Source of the DNA: an uncultured Marinospirillum sp.
GTDB taxonomy: Bacteria; Pseudomonadota; Gammaproteobacteria; Pseudomonadales; Halomonadaceae
Length of the DNA stretch: 40,581 nucleotides
Direction: 5' to 3'
Assembly: GCA_947624795.1 (NCBI GenBank)
Contig: CANQLY010000003.1
Span: 1-40,581, forward strand
Shown: in pieces, positions 1 to 9,349 of the stretch
How positions within the stretch are numbered: position 1 is the stretch's first letter
How the letters are laid out: the number at the start of each line of letters is the position of its first letter
Translations under genes and position numbers: made by a program
The notes under the pieces: model-generated
Database searches by the model: none
The model's input: the letters and a program-made list of their open reading frames with translations, nothing else
What the model was told of the DNA's origin: nothing

Positions 1-71
1 TGCTCACCTAACAAGGTGCCGGTTTGAAACTGACCATCACTTAACAAATGAATTAACGGATACAAAGTCAT
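1..71 (-). CDS. birA: Biotin--protein ligase/repressor BirA-like, N-terminal fragment (cut by window edge)
   Basis: Only the first 23 codons lie in the window. They start at an ATG at 71-69, 6 bases after the stop of the PIG-L gene. The peptide begins MTLYPLIHLLSDGQF and continues QTGTLLGE. This resembles the start of the BirA winged-helix DNA-binding domain, where a Leu-Leu-x-Asp-Gly-x-Phe segment precedes a Gly-x-x-Leu-Gly-Glu turn. BirA biotinylates the acetyl-CoA carboxylase carrier protein and represses biotin synthesis. The identification rests on this short match, so another winged-helix protein is possible. The gene is co-directional with the glycan operon and could be read through from it. 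Confidence 0.5.
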   Translation of the reverse strand, partial: MTLYPLIHLLSDGQFQTGTLLGE

Positions 72-77
72 TAAATA

Positions 78-1730
78 CTACCTAAAATCAGTATCGCCAC
101 CAACAAACCAGCATTTACCTTGAATTTTTATGCCCAAATCAGCATCAAACTTCTCACCAGGCAAGGCAAGGTAACCCGCATTAATCCAATACTTAGGTTT
201 AGGCAAAGAAAAAGCCTCAATCACTTGCCGAGTTCCCCAAATAGAAATCTGCTTTAAACCTAACTCCAAACATTTATTTTCAATAACTCGCTGCAACAAA
301 CCCAAATGCCGCCAGCTTGTTAAAGCCAAATCAATAATTTCTAAAGTGGTAGCGCCTGGCAAAACGACCGCAGCAGCCAACAACTTACCCCAGCGCCAAA
401 CTCGAATGATTTGGTAAGACTTACCAACCTGCCCAGCAAAACGCCACTGCCAATAACTGGCCCCTTTTTGCAAGGAAAACAGCTTTTTACTAGGCGGATG
501 ATCCACCGTTAAAGTCGCAAGCCAAGCAAAACAATCCAGCGTTTTAGCCGCCACGCATTCCTCAGTAACGCCCCAAGGCAAGCGAGCCATTTTAACCACC
601 GGCTTATTAACAATAAACACCGCATCAGCACGGCGATACAAACCTAAGCGTATACCTAAATGCAAAGCTCGCATCGTAGGAAACCCAAAACACAGCTGAT
701 AACGCTTATTTTTACCCAAATGCTCTTCAAGAAATAAATGGCTAAGTGTAGCAAAAACACCCTTACTGCGAGTGCCAAAACGGTGCTTAGCAGCCACCAT
801 AACATCGGCCTGCTGCGAAACAGCCACGGCCTTACCCTGCCATAAACCCACCCGTTCTAACGCACCATAAAAACCAACCACCTTACCTTGGCTTTCAAAC
901 ACCGTTCCAACTAAGTCTTGCAAAGAATACTTCCATTGCCACCAGTCTAAATCCACTTGGCTTGCAAAGACTGCTTGATGCAAATCACACACCTGCTGTG
1001 CATCATCAGGCGTTGCATAACGGGCACCTTTAAGCGTAGGCGTTACCACTTGCCAATCAAGTGAATGATAAGCTTCTGCATACTCGCCTTTGGCTGCTAA
1101 ACGCCCCGAAAGCAAACTGCGGTAAGCGGCTAACCCTTCCATTGCACGCTGATAATTACCACAAGCTAACGCAGTAGTGTGGCATTTTAAAGCAGCCATT
1201 TTGGTTTCCCAAACCTGTTTTATATCTAAAAAACGGTTGGCCGGAACCGGTGACCAAACCTCATAAAACAAAACACCCTGTGCAAATTTAAGCTGTTGAT
1301 GCGCCCGCACCGCTAGCTGCCCAACTGCAGCATGGTCGGGGTGCAAATCATACAACCAAGGAGCAACCAACAAACTGGGTAAAAAATCAGCCAAAGACTG
1401 CGTAAGCAAATCATCAAGCAGCATTGGACAAGCGGCTAAATCACCATCTGTCAAAGCCCAAGCCTCATGGCTAATTGATGCACCCAACACCTTTAATGAA
1501 GCTAGAAATTCTTTAAAGCGCTTAGCGGCAGCACCCTCAGGCAAGCCACCGGCACCTGAACCATCACTTACCAATACAACACGTACCGCCACACCTAGCT
1601 GTGCCAAGTAAGCCAGCAAACCACCACAACCAATCGCCTCATCATCAGGGTGCGGCACCAGCACCAAAGCCCGCTGAACATCTGCCGGGTTTAAAGGCAG
1701 GGGAATGTAGGGCGTATTCAGGTTAATCAT
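78..1730 (-). CDS. PIG-L/LmbE-family N-deacetylase fused to a GNAT-like acyltransferase region
   Basis: The start is the ATG at 1730, which overlaps the end of the upstream GT4 gene by 8 bases; an upstream in-frame ATG at 1793 would overlap far more. The protein is 550 aa. Residues about 20-220 form a PIG-L/LmbE deacetylase domain, with the metal-binding PHPDDE motif at 26-31 and a later HPDH motif. This family removes N-acetyl groups from amino sugars through a Zn-dependent site. Residues about 235-550 resemble a double GNAT-like acyltransferase, with two related aromatic motifs (WWQWKY and YWQWRF). Inference: one polypeptide deacetylates an amino sugar and re-acylates it, customising the glycan built by this operon. 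The deacetylase call is firm; the acyltransferase call is moderate and its acyl donor is unknown. Confidence 0.82.
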   Translation of the reverse strand: MINLNTPYIPLPLNPADVQRALVLVPHPDDEAIGCGGLLAYLAQLGVAVRVVLVSDGSGAGGLPEGAAAKRFKEFLASLKVLGASISHEAWALTDGDLAACPMLLDDLLTQSLADFLPSLLVAPWLYDLHPDHAAVGQLAVRAHQQLKFAQGVLFYEVWSPVPANRFLDIKQVWETKMAALKCHTTALACGNYQRAMEGLAAYRSLLSGRLAAKGEYAEAYHSLDWQVVTPTLKGARYATPDDAQQVCDLHQAVFASQVDLDWWQWKYSLQDLVGTVFESQGKVVGFYGALERVGLWQGKAVAVSQQADVMVAAKHRFGTRSKGVFATLSHLFLEEHLGKNKRYQLCFGFPTMRALHLGIRLGLYRRADAVFIVNKPVVKMARLPWGVTEECVAAKTLDCFAWLATLTVDHPPSKKLFSLQKGASYWQWRFAGQVGKSYQIIRVWRWGKLLAAAVVLPGATTLEIIDLALTSWRHLGLLQRVIENKCLELGLKQISIWGTRQVIEAFSLPKPKYWINAGYLALPGEKFDADLGIKIQGKCWFVGGDTDFR

Positions 1731-2928
1731 CAAGCAACTGCCGTTCAAAGAAATCAAGAATTTCTGCCCAAGTCGGTAGTTTTTTATATTCAATCATGGC
1801 TTGCTGCTTCCAAAACAATACTTGGAACGGACTTTTTAATAAACGCGTCACTGCCGTTGCTAAAGCACCTGCCTCAGCCGGAACCAACCACGCACCACAA
1901 CTTAACACCTCGCCACTACCACCGGCACTGGGCACCACACAAGGCAAGCCATAAGCTAAGGCTTCACGGTTCGCCTGCCCGAAAGATTCAATAGCACAAC
2001 TGCTGACATACACACTTGCCAGCGCATAGGCTTTAGTCATATCAGCCACAAAAGCAATGCGTAACGGATGCTTTAATGGCTTACTAGCGGCATAATCTAA
2101 TAAAGGTTGCGTATCACCGCCACCGGCAATGACCAACTGCACACCATGAAAAAAACGCTGGTCAAGCAAGTGCACCATATCAACCAATAATGCATAGTTT
2201 TTAGCCGGCGACACTCGCCCCACTGCCAAAAGCACCGGCACTTGAGGTGCATGCTTAAAGCCAAATAATGAATAACCTAATTCAGGCTTAGGCTTAAGCC
2301 GAGCCGCCGACGCTGTACTAGCCGTTGTTTTTTTTAAATCCACTTCAGGGCGACCATAAGAAAGCACCATAAAATGTGGAGGCGCTTGCACATAACCTAG
2401 GTCACGCAACAAAGCATCTAAAGCCGTCTGTGAGGGTGTAAAAACCTTGTCTGCCTTAGCAAGCATTTTACGTTCAAAAAAAAGAAAAAAACGAAAAAGA
2501 CGAGGCGAAAAATTTAAACCATCCCGACTAACAGCCCAAGTAAAACTGCCCAATCCATGCTCAGAAATAAACACCTTAGCAGGCTTTTTAAAACATTTTT
2601 TAGTCCACAAACCCCAACGGTAACCCAAAGCCATCCAAGGGTCGTGAAGCCATACATGAGTAGCACCCATAGTATAGGCACGGCGACCGCTGGCAATTCC
2701 TTGAATTAAACGCTCGGCAAACGCTGGAGCAATGCCACCAAAAAAAGGCCGTAAAAAAACAGTAAAGTACACCAACCAACGCTGATGCGTGGGTGCACAT
2801 TCAGTTTTAGAAAAATACGTTACCTCATGCCCCCGTGCTTGCAAACCCTTGATAAAAGGCAAAAGCGTTTTACCTAGCCCATAGCTTTTATCGGTTTTAT
2901 TTTCACGGGTTACTATTAAAAGCTTCAT
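1723..2928 (-). CDS. Glycosyltransferase family 4 (GT-B fold)
   Basis: A 401-aa cytosolic GT-B glycosyltransferase. The C-terminal half has the family's donor-binding features: a VGRVSPAKN segment (Arg and Lys that contact the donor phosphates), a VIAGGG strand, and an ESFGQANREALAYG loop with the two Glu of the E-x7-E motif. The N-terminal half begins with the usual KLLIVTRE strand and a glycine-rich loop. The ATG at 2928 overlaps the TGA of the ATPase gene (TGATG), so the pair is probably translationally coupled; a GTG three bases earlier is the alternative. It probably adds one sugar to the exported glycan. Donor and acceptor cannot be read from sequence. Confidence 0.88.
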   Translation of the reverse strand: MKLLIVTRENKTDKSYGLGKTLLPFIKGLQARGHEVTYFSKTECAPTHQRWLVYFTVFLRPFFGGIAPAFAERLIQGIASGRRAYTMGATHVWLHDPWMALGYRWGLWTKKCFKKPAKVFISEHGLGSFTWAVSRDGLNFSPRLFRFFLFFERKMLAKADKVFTPSQTALDALLRDLGYVQAPPHFMVLSYGRPEVDLKKTTASTASAARLKPKPELGYSLFGFKHAPQVPVLLAVGRVSPAKNYALLVDMVHLLDQRFFHGVQLVIAGGGDTQPLLDYAASKPLKHPLRIAFVADMTKAYALASVYVSSCAIESFGQANREALAYGLPCVVPSAGGSGEVLSCGAWLVPAEAGALATAVTRLLKSPFQVLFWKQQAMIEYKKLPTWAEILDFFERQLLDD

Positions 2929-4232
2929 CACGAACGCTTATCACCCACACCCGATTGCCAAATACGCTTAGCATGATAAACACCCTGCTCTAACGGGTTA
3001 TTAGGTGAAGCCACACTAAACCGTGCGGCAGGTACCACTTGGTCATAAAACATCACCCCCTGCTCACACAACAAATACACTTCCAGCCAATAATCACCTT
3101 TTAATAAAGCCAAGTTAGGCAGTTCTAGCACCAATTCACCACGCCCACCTTCATCCATGTGCAACACTTTTTTATCAATGTGCGAACCAGCACTGGCAAT
3201 CAAACGGCCATCACTAGCATGCAAAGTCAGGGCAAAAGAAGGGGGAGGTAACGGGGGCGACCCTTGCCAAGCACAAGCAACTTTAAGCGTGCTAACACCC
3301 GTATAAGCTATGGTCTTTTCTGTTTTAGAAACTTGCTTATTATCAATAAAAACCTGCAACTGCGTTATTTTCGGAGTCTCATTTTCTAAACAGCCACCAA
3401 TACCGCCCAAAGCCTTCTCTGCTACCAAAGCCTTGGCTTTATCTAGCCTTTGTTGTCCAGCCATCAAAGGTGGCTGGGTGGCAGTGCTATCCTTACTGGT
3501 ATAAAGATAATTCTCATAATGGCGAATCACCTCAGCCGGTACACCCTCTGCAATCACCTTGCCTTCATGCAACCATAAAGCACGGCTACAAATAGCCTCA
3601 ATTTGATAAAGGTTATGCGAGCAAAATAAAATGGTACAACCTTCAGCCTTCATACGCATAATGCGCTCAAAGGATTGGCGAGCAAAAGCCCCATCCCCCA
3701 CACTTAAAGCCTCATCTATGACTAAAATATCAGGATCAACACTGACCGCCACAGAAAAAGCTAAGCGCACAAACATGCCGCTAGAATAAGTTTTAACCGG
3801 CTGATCAACCGCTTCACCAATGCCAGAAAATGCAATAATTGCTTCCAAGCGTGCTTCTAATGCTGCTTGGCTTAAGCCTAAAATAGCCCCATTTAAAAAG
3901 ATATTTTCACGGCCAGTAAATTCAGGATTAAACCCTGAACCTAACTCTAATAAAGCCGCAATACGACCGTAAGCAGTCACTGAACCTGAAGAAGGAGGCA
4001 AGGTACCACAAATTAACTGCAATAAGGTCGATTTTCCAGCCCCGTTTTTACCTAAAAGACCAATCACTTCCCCTTTTTTTACCGTTAAATTCATCGGCTG
4101 TAAGGCATTAAAAACACGGTGATTTATTTTGGTAAAAGGTAAAGCATCTAACAGCCGATCCACCGGGCGTTTATAAATTTTATAAACCCGCCCAACCGCA
4201 TTAAGCTCTAGCGCCAAATCATCAAATGACAT
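2928..4232 (-). CDS. wzt: Polysaccharide/O-antigen ABC exporter, ATP-binding subunit (Wzt type)
   Basis: A 434-aa ATPase starting at the ATG at 4232; two upstream in-frame codons, TTG and CTG, are weaker choices. Walker A (GKNGAGKST) lies at about 61-69, the ABC signature is YSSGM, and Walker B is ILVIDEALSVGD with the D-loop, followed by a switch His (CSHN). Residues about 270-434 form a C-terminal extension like the Wzt carbohydrate-binding beta-sandwich, which in O-antigen exporters recognises the finished glycan. It overlaps the permease gene by 11 bases. Together they should export an undecaprenyl-linked polymer across the inner membrane. The C-terminal domain is divergent, so the recognised sugar cannot be predicted. 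Confidence 0.92.
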   Translation of the reverse strand: MSFDDLALELNAVGRVYKIYKRPVDRLLDALPFTKINHRVFNALQPMNLTVKKGEVIGLLGKNGAGKSTLLQLICGTLPPSSGSVTAYGRIAALLELGSGFNPEFTGRENIFLNGAILGLSQAALEARLEAIIAFSGIGEAVDQPVKTYSSGMFVRLAFSVAVSVDPDILVIDEALSVGDGAFARQSFERIMRMKAEGCTILFCSHNLYQIEAICSRALWLHEGKVIAEGVPAEVIRHYENYLYTSKDSTATQPPLMAGQQRLDKAKALVAEKALGGIGGCLENETPKITQLQVFIDNKQVSKTEKTIAYTGVSTLKVACAWQGSPPLPPPSFALTLHASDGRLIASAGSHIDKKVLHMDEGGRGELVLELPNLALLKGDYWLEVYLLCEQGVMFYDQVVPAARFSVASPNNPLEQGVYHAKRIWQSGVGDKRS

Positions 4233-5016
4233 CAGCAAAACCTTGGCGTAACTTTTTAAACGACCAAGCGCCTAACACAGCCATTAAAATAGCCGCCACA
4301 CAATAGATTGCTAAATAATATAAATTAGGCCAAGCACCGCCCAGCAAAGCAGCACGTACTGCTTCAATCATTAGCGTCAGTGGATTAAAAAGAATCACGC
4401 CCTGCAACCAATCAGGAAGTAAAGACACAGGATAAAAAACCGGTGAAAGGAATAATAATGGTGTAATTAACAAAGCAATTAAATGTTGGCTATCGGGTAA
4501 ATAAACCCCTAAGCCTGCTAAAAACAATGAACCACCTAACAAGAGGCAAACAAAAACCAACAATAGAAGCGGTAACAACAACACAGTCCAACTTAAGGGT
4601 TCGCCCAACACAACAATGCCCACCATTAAAACTGTAAAGCTAATCAGTGCTTGAAAACCAGAAGAAAGCAGCGTGACCCAAGACAATAAATGCAAAGGAA
4701 AAACCACCTTAGTAACCATATTAGGGTTTTCAGCCACCAAGCGAGGCGAGCGGGTAACAACCTCACTAAACCAAGTAAATAAAATTAAGCCTGAAAATAA
4801 ATTAAGACCAAAAGCAGCGGCTGATTGCTCAACCCCAGGCCACCTAGCTTTAAAGACGCTTTGAAACACCAAAACGTAAACTAACAACATGGCTAAGGGG
4901 GTAAGAATTGCCCAACCTAAACCCAACCAAGAGTTGCGGAATTTTGCTTGAATTTCACGGCGGGTTAACTGCCATAATAAGTGACTGTGCTGCCTTGGCC
5001 AAAAATAATCGAACAT
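4222..5016 (-). CDS. wzm: Polysaccharide ABC exporter, permease subunit (Wzm type, ABC-2)
   Basis: A 264-aa inner-membrane protein with the ABC-2 permease pattern. A cytoplasmic N-terminus carries an LTRREIQAKFRNSWLGLGW amphipathic segment, then about six hydrophobic helices, and the conserved PLLFLSPVFYP stretch comes before the last two. This family forms the channel through which Wzt-type ATPases drive lipid-linked O-antigen or capsule to the periplasmic face. The gene lies 16 bases after the Crp/Fnr regulator and overlaps the ATPase, as expected for an obligate pair. No Wzx or Wzy was seen, so ABC-dependent export is the likely assembly route. Confidence 0.92.
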   Translation of the reverse strand: MFDYFWPRQHSHLLWQLTRREIQAKFRNSWLGLGWAILTPLAMLLVYVLVFQSVFKARWPGVEQSAAAFGLNLFSGLILFTWFSEVVTRSPRLVAENPNMVTKVVFPLHLLSWVTLLSSGFQALISFTVLMVGIVVLGEPLSWTVLLLPLLLLVFVCLLLGGSLFLAGLGVYLPDSQHLIALLITPLLFLSPVFYPVSLLPDWLQGVILFNPLTLMIEAVRAALLGGAWPNLYYLAIYCVAAILMAVLGAWSFKKLRQGFADVI

Positions 5017-5032
5017 ACTTTCTCGCTTAAAA

Positions 5033-5740
5033 TTAAAGTTCTAATTCTCCTTGGCTTACATCACCTAACACCTCAGGCTCAAGGATGATAAGAGAAGTTG
5101 TTCCATTACGTTGCACCAGCCCCTTACCAATCAATGCTTGAAAAACACGGGTCACCGTCTCTCGACTAATATTTAGCATAATGGCCATTTCTTGATGCGT
5201 TGGCGGATTCTTTATTTCAATAGGATCCGTTGCCAACCTAAGGCTGCGGGTTGATTCTATCAAACTCACCAGCTGTGCACACACCCGCTGCTGCACATTA
5301 GGAATTGCTAACAATGAACGCTGCAAAGTTAAATACCTAATACGCTGCGCCATGCGCTGTGCTATTGCAACAACCAAAGTGTTAGCGCTTGCCATCACCT
5401 GCCTAATCGCAATGTAAGGCAAAACCACCACTTGCGCTTTAGTAATGGCAATCACATAATCATTGCGCTCTAGCTCGTCAAACAAACCCGTTTCACCACA
5501 AAAATCATTTTTTTCTACAAAATAAAGCCCCACTTCACGGCCATCAATCGTAAAATCAACGCCTTGCAAACGCCCCTCAAACACAAAACAAACCGACTCA
5601 TCTTTTAAACCAGCGCTTAACACAACTTCCCTTCTAGCATACTTTTTTAACGTGGCCTGCTCAGCTAAAGACCCTAAGGCATCCTCTGGTAGCCCAGACA
5701 ATAAATCAAAACTTTTTAACAGTTCAACCGACACCGCCAT
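5033..5740 (-). CDS. Crp/Fnr-family transcriptional regulator inside the glycan operon
   Basis: A 235-aa protein starting at the ATG at 5740, preceded by AAAGGA at good spacing. It overlaps the end of the large glycosyltransferase gene by 17 bases. Residues about 10-125 form a cyclic-nucleotide-binding-like beta-roll. The phosphate-cassette region reads CGETGLFDELERNDYV and lacks the Arg-Ser/Thr pair that holds cAMP in Crp, so the ligand is unclear. The FNR N-terminal iron-sulfur cysteines are absent. Residues about 130-235 hold a long helix and a Crp-type HTH, with recognition helix SRETVTR (Arg193, Glu194, Arg198), the same residues E. coli Crp uses to read TGTGA. Such a site lies in this operon's leader, so autoregulation is likely. 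Confidence 0.88.
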   Translation of the reverse strand: MAVSVELLKSFDLLSGLPEDALGSLAEQATLKKYARREVVLSAGLKDESVCFVFEGRLQGVDFTIDGREVGLYFVEKNDFCGETGLFDELERNDYVIAITKAQVVVLPYIAIRQVMASANTLVVAIAQRMAQRIRYLTLQRSLLAIPNVQQRVCAQLVSLIESTRSLRLATDPIEIKNPPTHQEMAIMLNISRETVTRVFQALIGKGLVQRNGTTSLIILEPEVLGDVSQGELEL

Positions 5741-8381
5741 TCGTTGTCCTTTGTTGTTTAAAACGCTGTAGCTTATCTGTAAGCTTTGCCTCACTTGCAG
5801 CAATTAGGCTGTCATATTCGCTATTCTGACAACCCCACAGCGTTGAATCCTGATCTGGATTATGACCTGCTACAAAAGGTAGGGGCACTAATATCCTTAA
5901 ATCCTTCTTTTCTAAGTAACGATCAATTGTGTTTTGGTGTGCATCCTGATTGTAAACATCCCAGTTAGCTAGGTAACCTAATGCATTTTTTCCATAAAAG
6001 TTACACACAGCACTCACCATCCGATCAATCACCACATAGATTTGACCAGCTTCTTCAAAACAATCTAAAACTTGCGTTTCATCGGCCACATCAGCCAATA
6101 AACCACTAATTAAATCACACTTTTTAGGCGTGCTTTCTAGTGCAATAAATAAAGCTTTAGCCACTTGCCAACGCGCTAAAGCAGCTGGCGTTAAAACAAC
6201 GTCATCTTCCCAAATCTCTAAACTATGCACACCTTGCTTTAAAGCCTGCTTAGCAAGGTAGGTGTAACTAAGCGCACAACCTATCCAACTTGGATTAAAA
6301 CGTAAGCCATGAAACAGTTGAATAGTCGGGTGCTTTGCCCTAAATTCTGCATGGCGCTGGTAAGATTCTGGCATCGATAAACACAGCGGCGCTTGCAACG
6401 CTTGCTTGCTTAATTGCAAAGGAAAGTGCGCGATTGCCTGTGGCCCCAACAAACCTAACCCAACAAGCATACGACCTAAATGAAAATTTGCACCGGCTAA
6501 ATCATCCGTCAGATTAGCAAGGCTAGTTGGCTTGTCTAGCTGAGACTGAATCGCCACTAACAACGCATCAATATCACCTGTGGGTGTAAACGTTACCCAA
6601 GGGTCTAAAACAGCATGGTCTAATTGATCGACACTGACCTCAGAAACAATGGTAAGCCCTAAAGATAACGCCTCATAAATGCGGGTTGTTTCTAGCAGCG
6701 CACCTTCATAATAATGAATATTAACCAGCACTTTTGCCTGTTTAAGCTGGTGGTATAAATCCTCACCAAACACTTCACTGACCAGTAAAGTCTTAAATCT
6801 CTTACTAATCGCCTCTAAAAAGGCTTGCCGCCTTGGGCTGTTGGCATCGCCATAAAATACCACGTCGTACACAGGCGCTACCGCTTGCAAGTTTGGCATA
6901 GCCGTTGCTGGTAAATTACTTATGGGCAGATAATAAAGTTTTTCAAAAGGCACGCCCTGCTGCTGCAAATACGCAAGGTTCGCTTTAGAGTAATCTAAAA
7001 TGGCATCCGCTTTTTTTAAAATTGCCATATACCGCGCATCAAACCAACGGGTGCTAACGCTTTGCTCCATCTGAAAAACTAAATAACGGGACGGTAACCG
7101 CTTAAATTGCTGTGCACAAATCATTAGGTATAAAGTATTATCATACTTTTGTGGCTCTTCATCACTAATGCTATTAACCGTTAAACCCCAAGCCTCTAGC
7201 TGCTGCTTAAGCAACTCTGCCACAAACAAGGTGTGGGAAGTGCATAAAATAGTCACACCTCTTGCGCCCACTTCAGCCAACGAGCCACCCAAAAATGCCG
7301 CCTGAGAAAATACGCCCAACTTTTTGTTTAGGTTATTTAAATTGCGTAGCATACGGGTTTTAATGGCTTGCCAGTCGCCTTCTTTTACTAATAACCACAA
7401 AGTCTTAGCTTTTCGCTTTACCTTGCCCACCAAAGGTAAGTCATCTAGCCCTCGTTTCAACTGTTTAAATGTTCGGACTGCAAAATACTTTTCATTCAAT
7501 TGGTTTAATTCAGCCCTAATACCGACCTGAAATTCAGCAAGCTGTTGTTGCTGGTGGGCAATGGTAGCTTCTTGCTGCTTATTGGTTTGTGAAACACTAA
7601 AAAAACTCCGGCACATAAAAAGCAGGGCATTAATTTGTTCGTTTTTATAAAAAGGCAAACTCTGCTTAAAAAAAGCCGCTTCTTCTGCACTAAAATTTTG
7701 ATTAAAAGCACTAAAACCCAAGCCACCCAACTGAGCACTGTACCAAGCTGTTACACCGGGTACCCGCTGCATGGGTGCTTTTGCTGCCAACTGCACCCAA
7801 AAGTTCCAATCCTCATAAACGTCTAGTTTAGGATTAAACTCGCACGCTTGGCTAAAGGCATTGTTGGTAAATAACACAGAATGAATAGGTAGGTAGTTTT
7901 CATAAGCTAAACGCAAAAGATCAAATTCGTAATCAAATACTTTTTGTACGGTTAAATCAGTCGCAGAAAGCACGCAGGCTGTGTCTGAATAAACAGCGCT
8001 TAATTGCGGGTTAGCTTGCAATACAGGCCACAGTTTAGCCAAGTGATTAGGGGCAAACCAATCATCATCATCTAAAAAAATAAAAGCAGCACCTTGCGCT
8101 GTTTTTAAAGCCGTATTTGCAGCAACAGACCGGCCCTGATTACTAGGTAAATCTACTTGCCTAATCTGCACTTGTTGCACTGCTGCTAACACTTGTAAAG
8201 CAGGGTCAATCGCCTCACCACCATCATTAACCAAGACAATTTCTAAAGGACGGTAGGTTTGTTTTAAAACAGAATCCACTGCTTTAGCCAGCGCCATTGG
8301 GCGGTTAAATGTTCGGATTAAAACTGAAATCAACTTATTATTAGCTTGCTGTTTTTTTTCTAAAGCAGGCAGTAGGCTCAT
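5724..8381 (-). CDS. Three-module glycosyltransferase (GT2, CgeB/GT1-like, GT25-like)
   Basis: An 885-aa cytosolic protein. Residues about 15-230 are a GT2 (GT-A) domain with the SVLIRTFNRP start, VNDGG and an acidic FLDDDDW donor motif. Residues about 240-345 are rich in Gln, Lys and Leu and look like a coiled-coil or helical linker. Residues about 365-610 resemble CgeB/GT1-like transferases, with VFYGDANSPRR and a late ETTRIYEALSLG motif. Residues about 650-870 look like a GT25 domain, with GCALSYTYLAKQAL followed by the acidic EIWEDDVVL motif. The start overlaps the previous stop as ATGA. Three linkages could be made by one protein. The GT2 call is firm and the other two are moderate. Confidence 0.83.
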   Translation of the reverse strand: MSLLPALEKKQQANNKLISVLIRTFNRPMALAKAVDSVLKQTYRPLEIVLVNDGGEAIDPALQVLAAVQQVQIRQVDLPSNQGRSVAANTALKTAQGAAFIFLDDDDWFAPNHLAKLWPVLQANPQLSAVYSDTACVLSATDLTVQKVFDYEFDLLRLAYENYLPIHSVLFTNNAFSQACEFNPKLDVYEDWNFWVQLAAKAPMQRVPGVTAWYSAQLGGLGFSAFNQNFSAEEAAFFKQSLPFYKNEQINALLFMCRSFFSVSQTNKQQEATIAHQQQQLAEFQVGIRAELNQLNEKYFAVRTFKQLKRGLDDLPLVGKVKRKAKTLWLLVKEGDWQAIKTRMLRNLNNLNKKLGVFSQAAFLGGSLAEVGARGVTILCTSHTLFVAELLKQQLEAWGLTVNSISDEEPQKYDNTLYLMICAQQFKRLPSRYLVFQMEQSVSTRWFDARYMAILKKADAILDYSKANLAYLQQQGVPFEKLYYLPISNLPATAMPNLQAVAPVYDVVFYGDANSPRRQAFLEAISKRFKTLLVSEVFGEDLYHQLKQAKVLVNIHYYEGALLETTRIYEALSLGLTIVSEVSVDQLDHAVLDPWVTFTPTGDIDALLVAIQSQLDKPTSLANLTDDLAGANFHLGRMLVGLGLLGPQAIAHFPLQLSKQALQAPLCLSMPESYQRHAEFRAKHPTIQLFHGLRFNPSWIGCALSYTYLAKQALKQGVHSLEIWEDDVVLTPAALARWQVAKALFIALESTPKKCDLISGLLADVADETQVLDCFEEAGQIYVVIDRMVSAVCNFYGKNALGYLANWDVYNQDAHQNTIDRYLEKKDLRILVPLPFVAGHNPDQDSTLWGCQNSEYDSLIAASEAKLTDKLQRFKQQRTTNGGVG

Positions 8382-9349
8382 TTATTCCACCAATTTTTAT
8401 TCATACTCAGCGCTTTATTTAAGCTTTTAGGCAAGTAGTGGCTGTGTTTACCTAATTTATAACCCAGCCATTTCAACAAGGTTCTAACGATTGATTCAGG
8501 AATTTTAAACACTTTGCCCTGATTAATTAACCAGCGCCACTCTGAAATAACGTATTGCCTACCTGCCTTTTCTGGGCGAGTAAGGCGTGTAAAAATCCAA
8601 GCTTCCTGTCGGTGCATGCACCCAATATCAAAATAACGCTTTAATTCTTGCAAAGGGGTGTAATCATGCGAATGAATTACTGTGGCTTTTGCAACATAAG
8701 CCAAGGAATAGCCTGCGGCTAAAAATTTTGCACCCACAATAAAGTCTTCACCAATAATGGTGTTATCTGGAAACTGCCCCACCGCATTTAATGCATTTAT
8801 GTTATAAGCACAAAAAGCATTGGATAAAAAAGCCGCTTTAATACCACGTTCTTTAAGCGTAGCAGGGCTTGAAATATAACTGTGTGGAGGGTAATTAAAC
8901 GCCCGTAAATGGGCACCAAACGCTTGTGCTTTGGCATGGGGTAATTGACGACCATAAGCCGCTGCTAAGTCTGGCTGGCTTTGTAATTTGCTTACTAATA
9001 ACTGCACTGATTCAAGCGTGGGCAGCGCATCTTGGCTTAAATACACAACTATATCAGCTTTTGCATAAGTCAGTGCTAAGTTGCGTGTACCACCGTGGTC
9101 AAATTCACGGCGGGCAATGCTTAAAAATTCAAGTTGTGGGTAGGCATGGCACAAAACTTTAGTGGCATCGGTTGAGGCAGAATCAATAATAAGGCACTGG
9201 TAATCACCCCTGTTTACTAGCTGAGCCAAACAAGGCAATAAAGTAGGCAACCAAGCCTGAGCATTTAACACTGGTACCACAAGCGTTGCTTGCAAAACTA
9301 CAGCCTTTTTATTGGGTGAGTCATTAGGGCTGGTTGTTAATGAAACCAT
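8378..9349 (-). CDS. GT2 glycosyltransferase, rhamnosyltransferase-like
   Basis: A 323-aa GT-A protein. It opens with an ATLVVPVLNAQAWL strand, has the IIDSASTDAT nucleotide-sugar motif, a REFDHGGTRN segment that is common in WbbL-like rhamnosyltransferases, and an LSQDALP acidic motif in the DxD position. The C-terminus is basic, with amphipathic helices typical of membrane-associated GT2 enzymes. The only ATG, at 9349, lies 26 bases inside the end of the initiating transferase gene, and the stop shares ATGA with the next gene. It probably adds the second sugar of the repeat unit. The rhamnose assignment is a family resemblance only. Confidence 0.85.
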   Translation of the reverse strand: MVSLTTSPNDSPNKKAVVLQATLVVPVLNAQAWLPTLLPCLAQLVNRGDYQCLIIDSASTDATKVLCHAYPQLEFLSIARREFDHGGTRNLALTYAKADIVVYLSQDALPTLESVQLLVSKLQSQPDLAAAYGRQLPHAKAQAFGAHLRAFNYPPHSYISSPATLKERGIKAAFLSNAFCAYNINALNAVGQFPDNTIIGEDFIVGAKFLAAGYSLAYVAKATVIHSHDYTPLQELKRYFDIGCMHRQEAWIFTRLTRPEKAGRQYVISEWRWLINQGKVFKIPESIVRTLLKWLGYKLGKHSHYLPKSLNKALSMNKNWWNK

